DNA from: Leifsonia aquatica H1aii
GTDB lineage: Bacteria; Actinomycetota; Actinomycetes; Actinomycetales; Microbacteriaceae
Direction of reading: 5' to 3'
Assembly: GCF_000633535.1 (NCBI RefSeq)
Contig: NZ_AYMR01000006.1
Location: 1 to 64,000, forward strand
DNA length: 64,000 nucleotides
Positions 41,238 to 49,013 of this stretch are shown one piece after another. Below the pieces are notes generated by a model, which searched no databases, was not told where the DNA came from, and saw nothing but the letters and a program-made list of their open reading frames with translations. Made by a program: the position numbers and the translations under genes. Position 1 is the stretch's first letter, and each line of letters begins with the position of its first letter.

Positions 41238-42824
41238 ATGAACACGTATGTCTCGCGAGGGTTGTGGATCACCCTCTGCGCCGGCGGCCTGTGGCTGGCG
41301 GGGACCGCGGCGGCGAACGCCGCCGAGCCTCCCACCGGCGACAGCTCCGGCTCCGGCACCCAAGCGGTGGTCGGACTCTCCGTGCCGGTCACCGTCTCCG
41401 GCAACGGCATCTCGGTGCTGGGCGACTCGTCGTCCTCGGCGGCCGCCACCAGCGCCCCGGCTCCGGCTCCGGCGCCGAAGCTGACCATCGACCCGTCGGC
41501 GATCGGCGGTGTGCTCGGCGGCACGCAGGCCGTCGCCGACGTGTCGGTCCCGGTGACCGTCACCGGCAACGCGGTCAGCGTGGTCGGCGACGCGGGAAGC
41601 ACACAGTCGCACACCGCACCGGCGGCACCGGCGCCCGCGCCGGCCGCGACCACGGCCGGCTCCTCCGGGAGCGGCGGCCTGATCGGCGACGTCCAGGCGC
41701 CCGTCGACGCGGCCGTGCCGGTCACGGTCGGCGGCAATGCGATCAGCGTGCTGGGCGACTCGTCGTCGACCGGTTCGAAGACGTCCGCATCGGCGGCTCC
41801 GGCACCCGGGGCGACGGCGACGAGCGCGTCGGGCGCCGGCGACTCCGGCCTCCTGGGTGGTCTGCTCGGGAACGTGCAGGCACCGGTCGATGCCGCACTG
41901 CCGGTGACAGCCGGTGGCAATGCGATCAGTGTGCTGGGGGATTCCTCCAGCTCCGGATCGACGACCACGGCCCCGCCCGCGAGTGGGGGCGCGACGGCGA
42001 CCAGCGGTTCGGGCTCCGGCTCCGGTGACTCCGGCCTCCTGGGCGGCCTGCTCGGGAACGTGCAGGCGCCGATCGCCGCGGGTGCGCCCGTGACGGCCGG
42101 CGGCAACGCGGTCAGTGTGATCGGCGATTCCTCGTCGACCGGATCGTCCACCACGGCGTCGCCCACCGGCGGTGCAGCGGCCGGCGGAACCGGATCCGGT
42201 GCGAGTTCAGGCGGTGGTCTGCTCGGTGGTGCCCTCGGCGGCATCCAGGCGCCGATCGCCGCGGGGATCCCGGTCACGGCCGGCGGCAACGCGGTGAGCG
42301 TCGTGGGCGACTCGTCCAGCGCGACGTCCACCGTGACCGCCCCGGCGACGGGCGGATCGGCGACCACCGGATCGACGGCAGGAGGGGGCGCCGGGGATCC
42401 CGGCACCGGCCTCCTCGGCGGGCTGCTCCCCGTGGAGCTGCCGATCGGGCTGGATGTGCCCGTGACCGTCGGCGGCAACGCGATCAGCGTCATCGGCGAC
42501 AGCGCCACGACCGGGTCGACCACGACCCCGACCACGCCGACCACTCCGACGACTCCGACCACCCCGACGACGCCGACCACCCCGACCACCCCGACCACCC
42601 CGACCACGCCGGTGGTGCCGGGTGACGGCGGTGGCACGGTCGGCACCGCGACCGCCTCGGTCGGAGCGGCTGTGGCGCTCGGCTCCGGCGGCGGAGGCAT
42701 GCTGGCGTCGACGGGCTCGAACGAACTGGCGGTCGGCGCGCTCGCCGCACTGCTGGCGCTGCTCGGCCTGCTCGCGCTGTTCACGGCGGCCAGTCGGGAA
42801 CGGCGGCACCACCGCACCCGCTAG
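41238..42824 (+). CDS. Seven-repeat chaplin-like surface protein with LAxTG sorting signal
   Basis: A 528-residue protein. A signal peptide (to about residue 29) is followed by seven repeats centred at about 50, 105, 160, 222, 283, 345 and 407. The core is VPVTVxGNAISVxGDSSS, which parallels the VPVNVCGN.VNVIG core of Streptomyces chaplins, but has no Cys and lacks the second chaplin half. Gly/Ser/Thr/Ala linkers separate the repeats. A PTT tract (429-459) spans the wall, and LASTG (489-493), a hydrophobic helix and a basic tail form a class E-type sortase signal. No sortase gene is in the window. Confidence 0.8.
   Translation: MNTYVSRGLWITLCAGGLWLAGTAAANAAEPPTGDSSGSGTQAVVGLSVPVTVSGNGISVLGDSSSSAAATSAPAPAPAPKLTIDPSAIGGVLGGTQAVADVSVPVTVTGNAVSVVGDAGSTQSHTAPAAPAPAPAATTAGSSGSGGLIGDVQAPVDAAVPVTVGGNAISVLGDSSSTGSKTSASAAPAPGATATSASGAGDSGLLGGLLGNVQAPVDAALPVTAGGNAISVLGDSSSSGSTTTAPPASGGATATSGSGSGSGDSGLLGGLLGNVQAPIAAGAPVTAGGNAVSVIGDSSSTGSSTTASPTGGAAAGGTGSGASSGGGLLGGALGGIQAPIAAGIPVTAGGNAVSVVGDSSSATSTVTAPATGGSATTGSTAGGGAGDPGTGLLGGLLPVELPIGLDVPVTVGGNAISVIGDSATTGSTTTPTTPTTPTTPTTPTTPTTPTTPTTPTTPVVPGDGGGTVGTATASVGAAVALGSGGGGMLASTGSNELAVGALAALLALLGLLALFTAASRERRHHRTR
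42522..42614 (+). repeat. PTT-coding minisatellite
   Basis: About ten imperfect copies of a nine-base unit (mostly ACCACCCCG and synonymous variants) encode Pro-Thr-Thr. Third-base differences between copies show some age, but the tract could still change length by slippage. Confidence 0.85.
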
Positions 42825-42841
42825 ACGCGTGCGTACGGCAG

Positions 42842-42876
42842 GCGGGCCGCCGAACCACCTCTCCTCGGCGGCCCGC
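42842..42876 (+). terminator. Hairpin after the chaplin-like gene
   Basis: GCGGGCCGCCGA pairs with TCGGCGGCCCGC (12 bases each) around an 11-base loop, 17 bases after the stop. There is no T run, so it is an intrinsic-like terminator. Confidence 0.6.
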
Positions 42877-42948
42877 TCCGCCATGCCCGGTGCACCGGCG
42901 CCGAACAGTCATTCCGCCGCGGGTGCTCCGACCGCTACGGTGTCTCTC

Positions 42949-43326
42949 ATGATGAGCCTGCGACCTGCCCGCACCGCCCGAGCCGCCCTCACCCTCGCCG
43001 CGGTCGCCGCGGTGATCGCCCTCTCCGGATGCTCGTCGTCCGGTTCGTCCTTCACCGGGACCTGGGGCTCGTCGGACGCCGGCAAGCCCAACCTCACGAT
43101 CTCGGACGACGGGACCTTCAGCGGCACCGACGGCTGCAACGCCATGTCGGGTAAGGGCACGGTGAGCGGGGACACCTTCACGTTCGGGCCGTTCGCCTCG
43201 ACCCTGAAGGCGTGCGACGGCGTCAACCCGTGGCTCAGCCGGGCGAACACCGCCAAGGTCTCCGGCGACGGTCTCGTCGTCTACGCGAACAACGGAGAGA
43301 AGGTCGGCACGCTCGCCAAGGGCTAG
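42949..43326 (+). CDS. META domain lipoprotein
   Basis: A 125-residue exported protein. The signal ends with LSGC, a lipobox. FTGTWGSSD, LTISDDGTFSGTDGCNAMSGKG and FGPFASTLKAC are the META/HslJ repeat features, with two Cys that can form a disulfide. The family is linked to heat-shock or drug sensitivity in other bacteria, with no proven mechanism. Two adjacent ATG codons (42949, 42952) are both possible starts. Confidence 0.82.
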   Translation: MMSLRPARTARAALTLAAVAAVIALSGCSSSGSSFTGTWGSSDAGKPNLTISDDGTFSGTDGCNAMSGKGTVSGDTFTFGPFASTLKACDGVNPWLSRANTAKVSGDGLVVYANNGEKVGTLAKG

Positions 43327-43402
43327 CATGCCGACCTTCCGGGTGAGAGAGCGCCACGGGGGTGGTTGGGGGGATCTCCAGCGCAGCGCTTTCTCGGCCC
43401 GG

Positions 43403-43735
43403 TCAGAACCCGATGGGCCTGCCGGGAGTCAGTGGTTCGTCGCTGGCGGCGAACAGCTGGCCATCGTTGTGCTCGAGCTCTCGGCGCTCGACCTCGGCGA
43501 GGAGCGCCTTGTTGAGCATCTCGGACCAACTGCTGTCGCGTTCGGCGAACGAGGTGGCGCGATAGACCGCGCGAGCACGGTTGCGCAGGCCTTCGGTCAG
43601 ATAGAACGTGATGGTCGTGCGTCGGGTTCGCGCGGCGGTCGGGCCGGTCAGCGCGCTGTGCTGCGCCCGGAACGCCGCGGTGTCCGGTGGCTTGTGGCGG
43701 GGGCCGGGGGAGCCCTCGTCGGATGGTCGGCTCAT
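43403..43735 (-). CDS. Small ribbon-helix-helix protein, plasmid ParB-like
   Basis: A 110-residue protein. RRTTITFYLTEGLRNRARAVYRAT looks like the strand and first helix of a ribbon-helix-helix DNA-binding fold, and the ending PLTPGRPIGF resembles small centromere-binding ParB proteins of actinobacterial plasmids. No parA or replication gene is nearby, so it may be an isolated chromosomal regulator or a relic of an integrated element. GAGG lies five bases before the ATG at 43735. The upstream region is markedly AT-rich and palindromic. Confidence 0.6.
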   Translation of the reverse strand: MSRPSDEGSPGPRHKPPDTAAFRAQHSALTGPTAARTRRTTITFYLTEGLRNRARAVYRATSFAERDSSWSEMLNKALLAEVERRELEHNDGQLFAASDEPLTPGRPIGF

Positions 43736-43747
43736 GGAGACCTCGCA

Positions 43748-43832
43748 TATCAGAACGTGATAACAGATCTTCTAGATTCTATCGGGAGCCGGTCGCGCGG
43801 CACATCCTTAACGCTCTCCTATGCATGCATAG
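43748..43832. promoter_or_regulatory. AT-rich palindromic region upstream of the RHH gene
   Basis: TATCA-GAACG-TGATA (43748-43762) is followed by AGATCT and TCTAGA, and a perfect 14-base palindrome CTATGCATGCATAG lies at 43819-43832. This 85-base stretch is much less GC-rich than its surroundings. It fits an RHH operator or centromere-like array. Confidence 0.5.
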
Positions 43833-43847
43833 AAGTCGGGTGGATGA

Positions 43848-44903
43848 TCAGCGCGAGAGGCGCTCGACGATCGAACCGAAGAGCTCGGGTCGCGCGGCTG
43901 CTGTCGGCACGATGCGTGGCCGGAACCGGGAGCGGGAGGCGATGACGAGCGCCGAGGTCAGCATCCGGAAGTCCCGGGTGGTCGCCCGCCAGGCGCGTTC
44001 GTACTGCTCGGTGTCGCGCGTACGCACGGCGGCCACCGCGGCGCGGGCCTGAGCGAAACCCACCCGCATCCCTTCGCCGGTGAGCGCGTCCACGTAGCCC
44101 GAGGCGTCGCCGGCCAGCAGCACATGACCGGACGCGCGGGCGCGGGCGCGCTGGAGCAGGGGCCCGGCGCCGCGGGCGGAGCCGACGACGGTGGAGCCGG
44201 CGAGCCGGGAGGCCAGGGCGGGGAGCGTGTCGAGCACGGCGTCCTGGTCCAGCGGCCGTCGTCCCAGCACCGCGACGCCGACGGTGTGCTCGTCGACCGG
44301 GGTCACATAGGCCTCGGCGGCGGGCGACCAGTGCACCTCGACCAGCTCGCTCCAGGGCTCGACGGCGTAGTGCCGGCGCACGCCGTAGCGCCGGCGCGCC
44401 TCCGCCTGCGGGCGGCGCTCCAGCCCGAGCATCCGCCGCACGGGCGAGTGCAGGCCGTCCGCTGCGATGGCCCAGGGAGCCTCCAGGCCCGTTCCATCGG
44501 CCAGCTCGAGACGGACGCGGTCGCGCTGCTGGGTCAGGCCCGAGACCCGGCCGTCCCTGCTCCGCGCTCCGAGCTCCTCGGCGCGCCGCGCGAGGGCGGC
44601 ATGCAGCACCGTGCGGCGGACGCCGCGCCCCGGGCGCTCGGCGAACCGGTGCTCGACCCGGGTGTCGTCGTCGATGTAGGCGATCCCGGCGAGGGGGTGC
44701 CCGGCCGGGTCGACGCCGATGCGGTGCAGGGCCGCGAGCGCGCCCGGCATCAGACCCTCCCCGCAGGCCTTGTCGATGGGGCCGTCCCGGGGTTCGACGA
44801 TCAGCACGTCCATCCCGTCGAGGCGCGCCTCGATCGCGCAGGCCAGCCCGACCGGGCCGCCGCCGATGACGACGAGGTCGGGGATCGGCCCCGCGCCGCT
44901 CAT
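43848..44903 (-). CDS. FAD-dependent monooxygenase/reductase, SrsC-like
   Basis: A 351-residue flavoprotein of the PHBH/geranylgeranyl-reductase group. VVIGGGPVGLACAIEA binds the ADP part of FAD, KACGEGLMP is typical of the group, and HVLLAGDASGYVDALTGEGM is the second FAD motif. Its ATG overlaps the methyltransferase stop. After a type III polyketide synthase and an ICMT-like enzyme it would hydroxylate an alkylresorcinol ring to a quinol, as SrsC does in Streptomyces griseus. The reaction is inferred from operon order. Confidence 0.85.
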   Translation of the reverse strand: MSGAGPIPDLVVIGGGPVGLACAIEARLDGMDVLIVEPRDGPIDKACGEGLMPGALAALHRIGVDPAGHPLAGIAYIDDDTRVEHRFAERPGRGVRRTVLHAALARRAEELGARSRDGRVSGLTQQRDRVRLELADGTGLEAPWAIAADGLHSPVRRMLGLERRPQAEARRRYGVRRHYAVEPWSELVEVHWSPAAEAYVTPVDEHTVGVAVLGRRPLDQDAVLDTLPALASRLAGSTVVGSARGAGPLLQRARARASGHVLLAGDASGYVDALTGEGMRVGFAQARAAVAAVRTRDTEQYERAWRATTRDFRMLTSALVIASRSRFRPRIVPTAAARPELFGSIVERLSR

Positions 44904-45424
44904 GCCCGCGCGGGGACGACGGTCGCCAGCGCGCGATCCTCGCACGGGATGCGCACGGCGAGCAGCAGGACGGCGTTCAGCACGGTGAAGGCGAGGGCGG
45001 TGATCCACGCCGTGTGCACGAGGGGCAGGGCGAATCCCTCCACCACCACGGCGACGTAGTTGGGATGCTTCAGCCACCGGTAGGGACCCCGCACCACGAG
45101 CGGCAGGTCGCGCACGACGATGACCCGGGTGTTCCACCGCGGACCGAGAACGGCGATGCACCACCAGCGCAGCGCCTGGCTGGCGAGCACCAGCACGAGC
45201 ATCGGCCAGCCGAGCCAGGGGAGGAACGGGCGGTCGCCGAACCACACCTCCGCCAGGCAGGCCAGCAGCAGGCCGGTGTGCAGCGCCACCATCGGGGGGA
45301 AGTGCCCGCGTCCGAACTCGACGCCGCCACGCGCGAACGACCAGCGGGCGTTGCGGGTGGAGACGACCAGCTCGGCGATGCGCTCGGCGCCCGTGGCCAG
45401 CACGAGCACCAGGTACCAGATCAC
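44900..45424 (-). CDS. ICMT-like membrane methyltransferase, SrsB/BpsB-like
   Basis: A 174-residue membrane protein with about five helices. RVIVVRDLPLVVRGPYRWLKHPNYVAVVVE is the isoprenylcysteine methyltransferase signature, with the RHPxY-type SAM motif read here as KHPNY. The family member next to type III polyketide synthases O-methylates phenolic lipids. It overlaps both neighbours by four bases. Confidence 0.85.
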   Translation of the reverse strand: MIWYLVLVLATGAERIAELVVSTRNARWSFARGGVEFGRGHFPPMVALHTGLLLACLAEVWFGDRPFLPWLGWPMLVLVLASQALRWWCIAVLGPRWNTRVIVVRDLPLVVRGPYRWLKHPNYVAVVVEGFALPLVHTAWITALAFTVLNAVLLLAVRIPCEDRALATVVPARA

Positions 45425-46524
45425 GCGGCCGCGCCGATCGCGGTTCCCGCGTGCGGGGCGCCCTCGGCCCAGCGCAGCAGCACCAGCTCACTGGTGACCC
45501 CGGGTCCGAGAGCGAAGAGCAGCCCGACGGTGCCGGCGGCGTGGGCGTCCAACTGCTCCGCCAGCACGTGCAGCACCGCGGCCGAGGAGAGGTTGCCGAC
45601 CCGAGCCAGCGACCGCCAGCTCGCATCGAGCGCTCCCTCGGGGAGGTCGAGCGCCTCGGCGAACGCCTCCAGCACCTTCGGGCCGCCGGGATGCGCGGCC
45701 CACGCCCCGACATCGGCCACCTCGAGGCCGTGGGCGGCGAGGATCCCGCGAGCGTCGCCGGCGAAGTTGCGCTCGATCACCTCGGGCACGCCGGCGCTCA
45801 GCACGATGCGGAATCCCGTGCCGCCGATGTCCCAGCCGATGACGTCGGCGGTGTCGGGGTAGATGCGGCTGCGGGTGTCCACCACGTCGGGCCCCGCGAG
45901 ACCGAGCGCCGCGGCCCGCTCGTCGCCGACCATGACGACCGCCGCCGCGCCGTCGCCGAAGAGCCCGCTGGCGACGATGTTGGCCATCGAGTCGTCGCTG
46001 GCCTGAACCGTCAGGGAGCACAGCTCGACCGAGAGCAGCACCGCGACCTCCCGCGGATGCCCGGCGAGGTAGTCGTGCACCCGGGCGATTCCCGCCGCCC
46101 CGGCGACGCAGCCGAGCCCGAAGCTGGGCAGTCGCTTGACGTCGGGCCGCAGCCCGAGTCGCGCGACCAGTTGCGCGTCGATCGAGGGAGCGGCGATGCC
46201 GGTCACCGAGGTGAAGAGCAGGAAGTCGACATCGGCCGGTTGCAGCCCCGCCGAGGCGAGCGCCCCGGTGACGGCGCGCTCCGCCAGGGTCGTGCCCTCC
46301 GCGATGAAGAAGTCGTTCGACTCCTGGAACGACGCGATCGAGCTGTACCGCTCGAGGGGCATGACGAGGCTGCGGGTCTCGACGCCGCTCGCCGCATGGA
46401 TGCGCCGCATCACGGCCTGGCGCTGCGGGTCGGGGGTGATCATCCCCAGCAGCGCGGTCGTGATCTCCTGCTGGGGGTAGCTGCGGGCCGGGAGCACCGG
46501 CGCCACCGACACGATTCGGCTCAC
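45421..46524 (-). CDS. Type III polyketide synthase, alkylresorcinol/alkylpyrone type
   Basis: A 367-residue homodimeric ketosynthase. The catalytic triad is Cys139 (FGLGCVAGAAG), His278 (AAHPGGPK) and Asn311 (VGNLSSAAV). It would extend long-chain acyl-CoA with malonyl-CoA to make alkylresorcinols or alkylpyrones. I use the GTG at 46524, although neither it nor the GTG at 46548 has a strong ribosome binding site. It is the first gene of the SrsABC-like operon. Confidence 0.9.
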   Translation of the reverse strand: MSRIVSVAPVLPARSYPQQEITTALLGMITPDPQRQAVMRRIHAASGVETRSLVMPLERYSSIASFQESNDFFIAEGTTLAERAVTGALASAGLQPADVDFLLFTSVTGIAAPSIDAQLVARLGLRPDVKRLPSFGLGCVAGAAGIARVHDYLAGHPREVAVLLSVELCSLTVQASDDSMANIVASGLFGDGAAAVVMVGDERAAALGLAGPDVVDTRSRIYPDTADVIGWDIGGTGFRIVLSAGVPEVIERNFAGDARGILAAHGLEVADVGAWAAHPGGPKVLEAFAEALDLPEGALDASWRSLARVGNLSSAAVLHVLAEQLDAHAAGTVGLLFALGPGVTSELVLLRWAEGAPHAGTAIGAAA

Positions 46525-46640
46525 AAGCGCAACGTACACCCGGCGCACATCCTGCGACGACGGCTCACGGCCGCCTCACATCTGGACCGGATGCCGGCCG
46601 TCGGCGAGCGATTCGCGACGGCCGGTCCGAGTGCGGACGC

Positions 46641-47045
46641 TCAGGCGAGCACGGCCAGCGCGTCGATCTCCACCAGCATCTCCGCGCGCGGCAGCCCGGT
46701 GAAGACGGTGGTGCGGGCCGGGAGCACTCCGGAGGCGACGCGGGCGCCGACGAACTCGCCGTAGGCCTCGTTCATGGCCGCGAAGTCGTCGCGCGTGGTG
46801 AGGTAGACGCGCAGCATCATCACGTCGTCGAAGCCGGCCCCGCCTGCGGCGAGGATGGCCTCGACGTTCTGCAGGGTGCGGGTCGTCTGCGCCTTCACAT
46901 CGCCCGGGTGCAGGTACTCGCTGGTGGCCGGGTCGACCGGCCCCTGGCCCGAGACCTGGAGGAACGGACCGCGGCGCACGCCCTGCGAGAAGGTGTGCGC
47001 GGGCGGCGGGGCGTCGGTGGTGGAGACGGCGATGCGGTCGGTCAT
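46641..47045 (-). CDS. RidA family enamine/imine deaminase
   Basis: A 134-residue YjgF/RidA protein. FLQVSGQGPVDPATSEYLHPGDVKAQTTRTLQNVEAIL and PARTTVF, with the Arg that binds the carboxylate, are family features. RidA proteins hydrolyse reactive 2-aminoacrylate-type enamines released by PLP dehydratases. Here the partner is probably the PLP enzyme at 49014. The ATG overlaps the IclR stop by four bases. Confidence 0.88.
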   Translation of the reverse strand: MTDRIAVSTTDAPPPAHTFSQGVRRGPFLQVSGQGPVDPATSEYLHPGDVKAQTTRTLQNVEAILAAGGAGFDDVMMLRVYLTTRDDFAAMNEAYGEFVGARVASGVLPARTTVFTGLPRAEMLVEIDALAVLA

Positions 47046-47848
47046 GCTGAGCCTTTCGGAACGGCGGACGCACGGGCGCCCGGGAGGGTTGCGGTCGGGA
47101 CGGCGGAGGGGGGTGCCCCCAGTTCGGCGGAGACGCGCGCGGTCGCGAGGAGCAGTGCGGGGAGCAGCCCGAGGACTCCCTCGTAGGGCAGCACCACGTT
47201 CGGTACCGACACCGAGACGGCGGCCGCGATGCGCCCGTCCGCGCCGAAGACGGGGGCGCCGACGCAGTTCATGAACGTCTCGTGCTCCTCGTGGTCCTCG
47301 GCCCAGCCGCGGGCGGCGCTGTGCCGCACCTCGGCGACGAGCTCGGCGGCGCCGCCGATCGTCCGCTCCGTGTAGCGCTGGAACGGCACGCCCGCGACGA
47401 CGCGCTCGAGCTCGGCGTCGTCGAGCGCGCCGAGCAGCACCTTGCCGACGGCGGTCGCGTGCAGCGCTGCGGGGAGGCCGACGCGGGAGTACATGCGCAG
47501 CGGCTGCCGCGACTCGACCTTGTCGATGTACGTGACCACGCCGTCCTGGTAGGTCGCCAGGTGGACGGTCTGGCCGGTCTCGGCCGCGAGAGCGTGCAGG
47601 GCGGGGGAGGCGGCGGAGCGTACATCGCGGGCGTCGAGGGCGCTCTCGGCGAGGGCGAAGACCGCCGGGCCGAGATGGAACCGGTGGGAGCTGTCGCGCC
47701 CGACGAATCCGCGCTCCTCCAGCGTCTGGAGGAGGCGGAGGACCGTGGTCTTGTGGACGCCGACCTCGTCGGCCAGGGCGTCGAGCGTCGCGACGCCGCG
47801 GGAGACCAGGTCGAGCACATCGAGGGCGCGACCGAGGGACTGGCTCAT
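47042..47848 (-). CDS. IclR family transcriptional regulator
   Basis: A 268-residue repressor. The winged helix reads ATLDALADEVGVHKTTVLRLLQTLEERG and is followed by an effector-binding IclR domain (LATYQDGVVTYIDKVES, HATAVGKVLLGAL). GGAGGAG lies three bases before the ATG at 47848. It lies between the kinase and ridA genes in an overlapping operon and should bind the repeats at 48931-48957. IclR effectors are often sugar acids. Confidence 0.88.
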   Translation of the reverse strand: MSQSLGRALDVLDLVSRGVATLDALADEVGVHKTTVLRLLQTLEERGFVGRDSSHRFHLGPAVFALAESALDARDVRSAASPALHALAAETGQTVHLATYQDGVVTYIDKVESRQPLRMYSRVGLPAALHATAVGKVLLGALDDAELERVVAGVPFQRYTERTIGGAAELVAEVRHSAARGWAEDHEEHETFMNCVGAPVFGADGRIAAAVSVSVPNVVLPYEGVLGLLPALLLATARVSAELGAPPSAVPTATLPGARASAVPKGSA

Positions 47849-48852
47849 GCGCTCCTCCAGGGGATCTCGCCGGGGTGCACGCGCCACCCGGACCATTCGT
47901 CGCGCGCGGCGGCGATCGTCGTGCGCTCGTCCGCGCTCGGCACGGAGAGCGGGCGGTCGCCGTGGCCGATCAGGGTCAGCGCCGCCAGGGCGTGCCCCAG
48001 CCGCAGGGCGGCTTCGTCGTCGCGGCCTTCCGCGAGCCCGGCGAGGAACCCGGCGGCGAACGCGTCCCCCGCCCCGACCGGCTCCACGACCTCCACCGTC
48101 AGGCAGCGGACCTCGGCCTCGCGCCCGTCCCTGCGGTGCACCGACGCGCGATGGGCGTCCTCCTTGAGCACCACGGCGTCGAGCTGCGGGAACGCAGCGA
48201 ACAGGCGCACGGGGTCGGCATGACCGAAGTGGGCAAGGGCCTCGTCGTGACCGGAGAAGAGCAGGTCGGCCTGGGCGACGAGCGCATCCAGCGGCGCCGT
48301 GTCGCGACCGTGCCAGAGCCGGGGGCGGTAGTTGAGGTCGACGCTGACCACGGTCCCCGGTCCCGCCGCGGCGCGGAGTCCGGCCGTCGCCTCGGCGGCG
48401 CTCGGCGACAGGGCGGCGGTGATGCCGCTGGTGTGCAGGTGGGTGGCGCGGGCGAGCAGCGCACCGGCGGGGGAGGTGCGCAGCAGTCCGGGGGAGAGGG
48501 TGGAGGCTGCGGAGCCCTGGCGGTAGTAGTGCATCCGCGTCGTGACGCCGTCGGGCCCGGGGGTGGGCTCCTTGATGTAGAGGCCGGTCGGGCGCGCGTC
48601 GTCCGTCTCCACGGCCGAGACGTCCAGCCCGGCGTCGGCCGCGACCCGGCGGATGCGCTCGCCGAAGCCGTCGGCCCCGAGGCGCGAGATCCAGGCGGCG
48701 GGCAGTCCGAGCCGGGCGAGGGAGGTGGCCACGTTGAACTCAGCGCCGCCGACATCCGAGGCGAAGTCCCGCGCCTCGGCGAGCGGCCGGTGCCCCTCCG
48801 GGTAGAGCACGACCATCGCCTCGCCGAGCGTGACGAGCAGGGGTGAGGGCAT
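47845..48852 (-). CDS. kdgK: PfkB family sugar kinase, 2-keto-3-deoxygluconate kinase-like
   Basis: A 335-residue ribokinase-fold kinase. GGAEFNVATSLARLGL is the first PfkB signature, and VEVVEPVGAGDAFAAGFLAGL is the second, holding the catalytic Asp and the anion hole. The start VTLGEAMVVLYPEG is typical of KDG kinases. AGGAGGGGGG precedes the ATG. With the aldolase at 50288 it would convert 2-keto-3-deoxygluconate to pyruvate and glyceraldehyde 3-phosphate. Substrate by inference. Confidence 0.82.
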   Translation of the reverse strand: MPSPLLVTLGEAMVVLYPEGHRPLAEARDFASDVGGAEFNVATSLARLGLPAAWISRLGADGFGERIRRVAADAGLDVSAVETDDARPTGLYIKEPTPGPDGVTTRMHYYRQGSAASTLSPGLLRTSPAGALLARATHLHTSGITAALSPSAAEATAGLRAAAGPGTVVSVDLNYRPRLWHGRDTAPLDALVAQADLLFSGHDEALAHFGHADPVRLFAAFPQLDAVVLKEDAHRASVHRRDGREAEVRCLTVEVVEPVGAGDAFAAGFLAGLAEGRDDEAALRLGHALAALTLIGHGDRPLSVPSADERTTIAAARDEWSGWRVHPGEIPWRSA

Positions 48853-48930
48853 CCCCCCTCCTCTCGAGTGCGCATGGGCGGTGGTCTTGGCGGACGTCCC
48901 TCCGCATGCTAGAACAGAACGAGCACACAC

Positions 48931-48957
48931 TGCAACGCCCGTTGCAACATACGCAAC
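48931..48957. promoter_or_regulatory. Overlapping inverted repeats, IclR operator candidate
   Basis: TGCAAC-GCCC-GTTGCA (48931-48946) and GTTGC-AACATAC-GCAAC (48941-48957) share their central arm. They lie in the 161-base divergent spacer between the kinase and the PLP-enzyme genes, so one site can control both operons. Confidence 0.65.
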
Positions 48958-49013
48958 GTGCTGCACTGCAGCGACATCCACCCGCATCCACGCCCCACCA
49001 CCGGAGGACCGAC

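Noticed and set aside
42522-42614. The regular repeats as a CRISPR array.
   Set aside because: The nonamers are contiguous, in frame and encode Pro-Thr-Thr; there are no unique spacers.
45421-46524. A plant-type chalcone synthase.
   Set aside because: The ICMT-like and flavoprotein partners fit bacterial alkylresorcinol operons better, and no phenylpropanoid gene is near.
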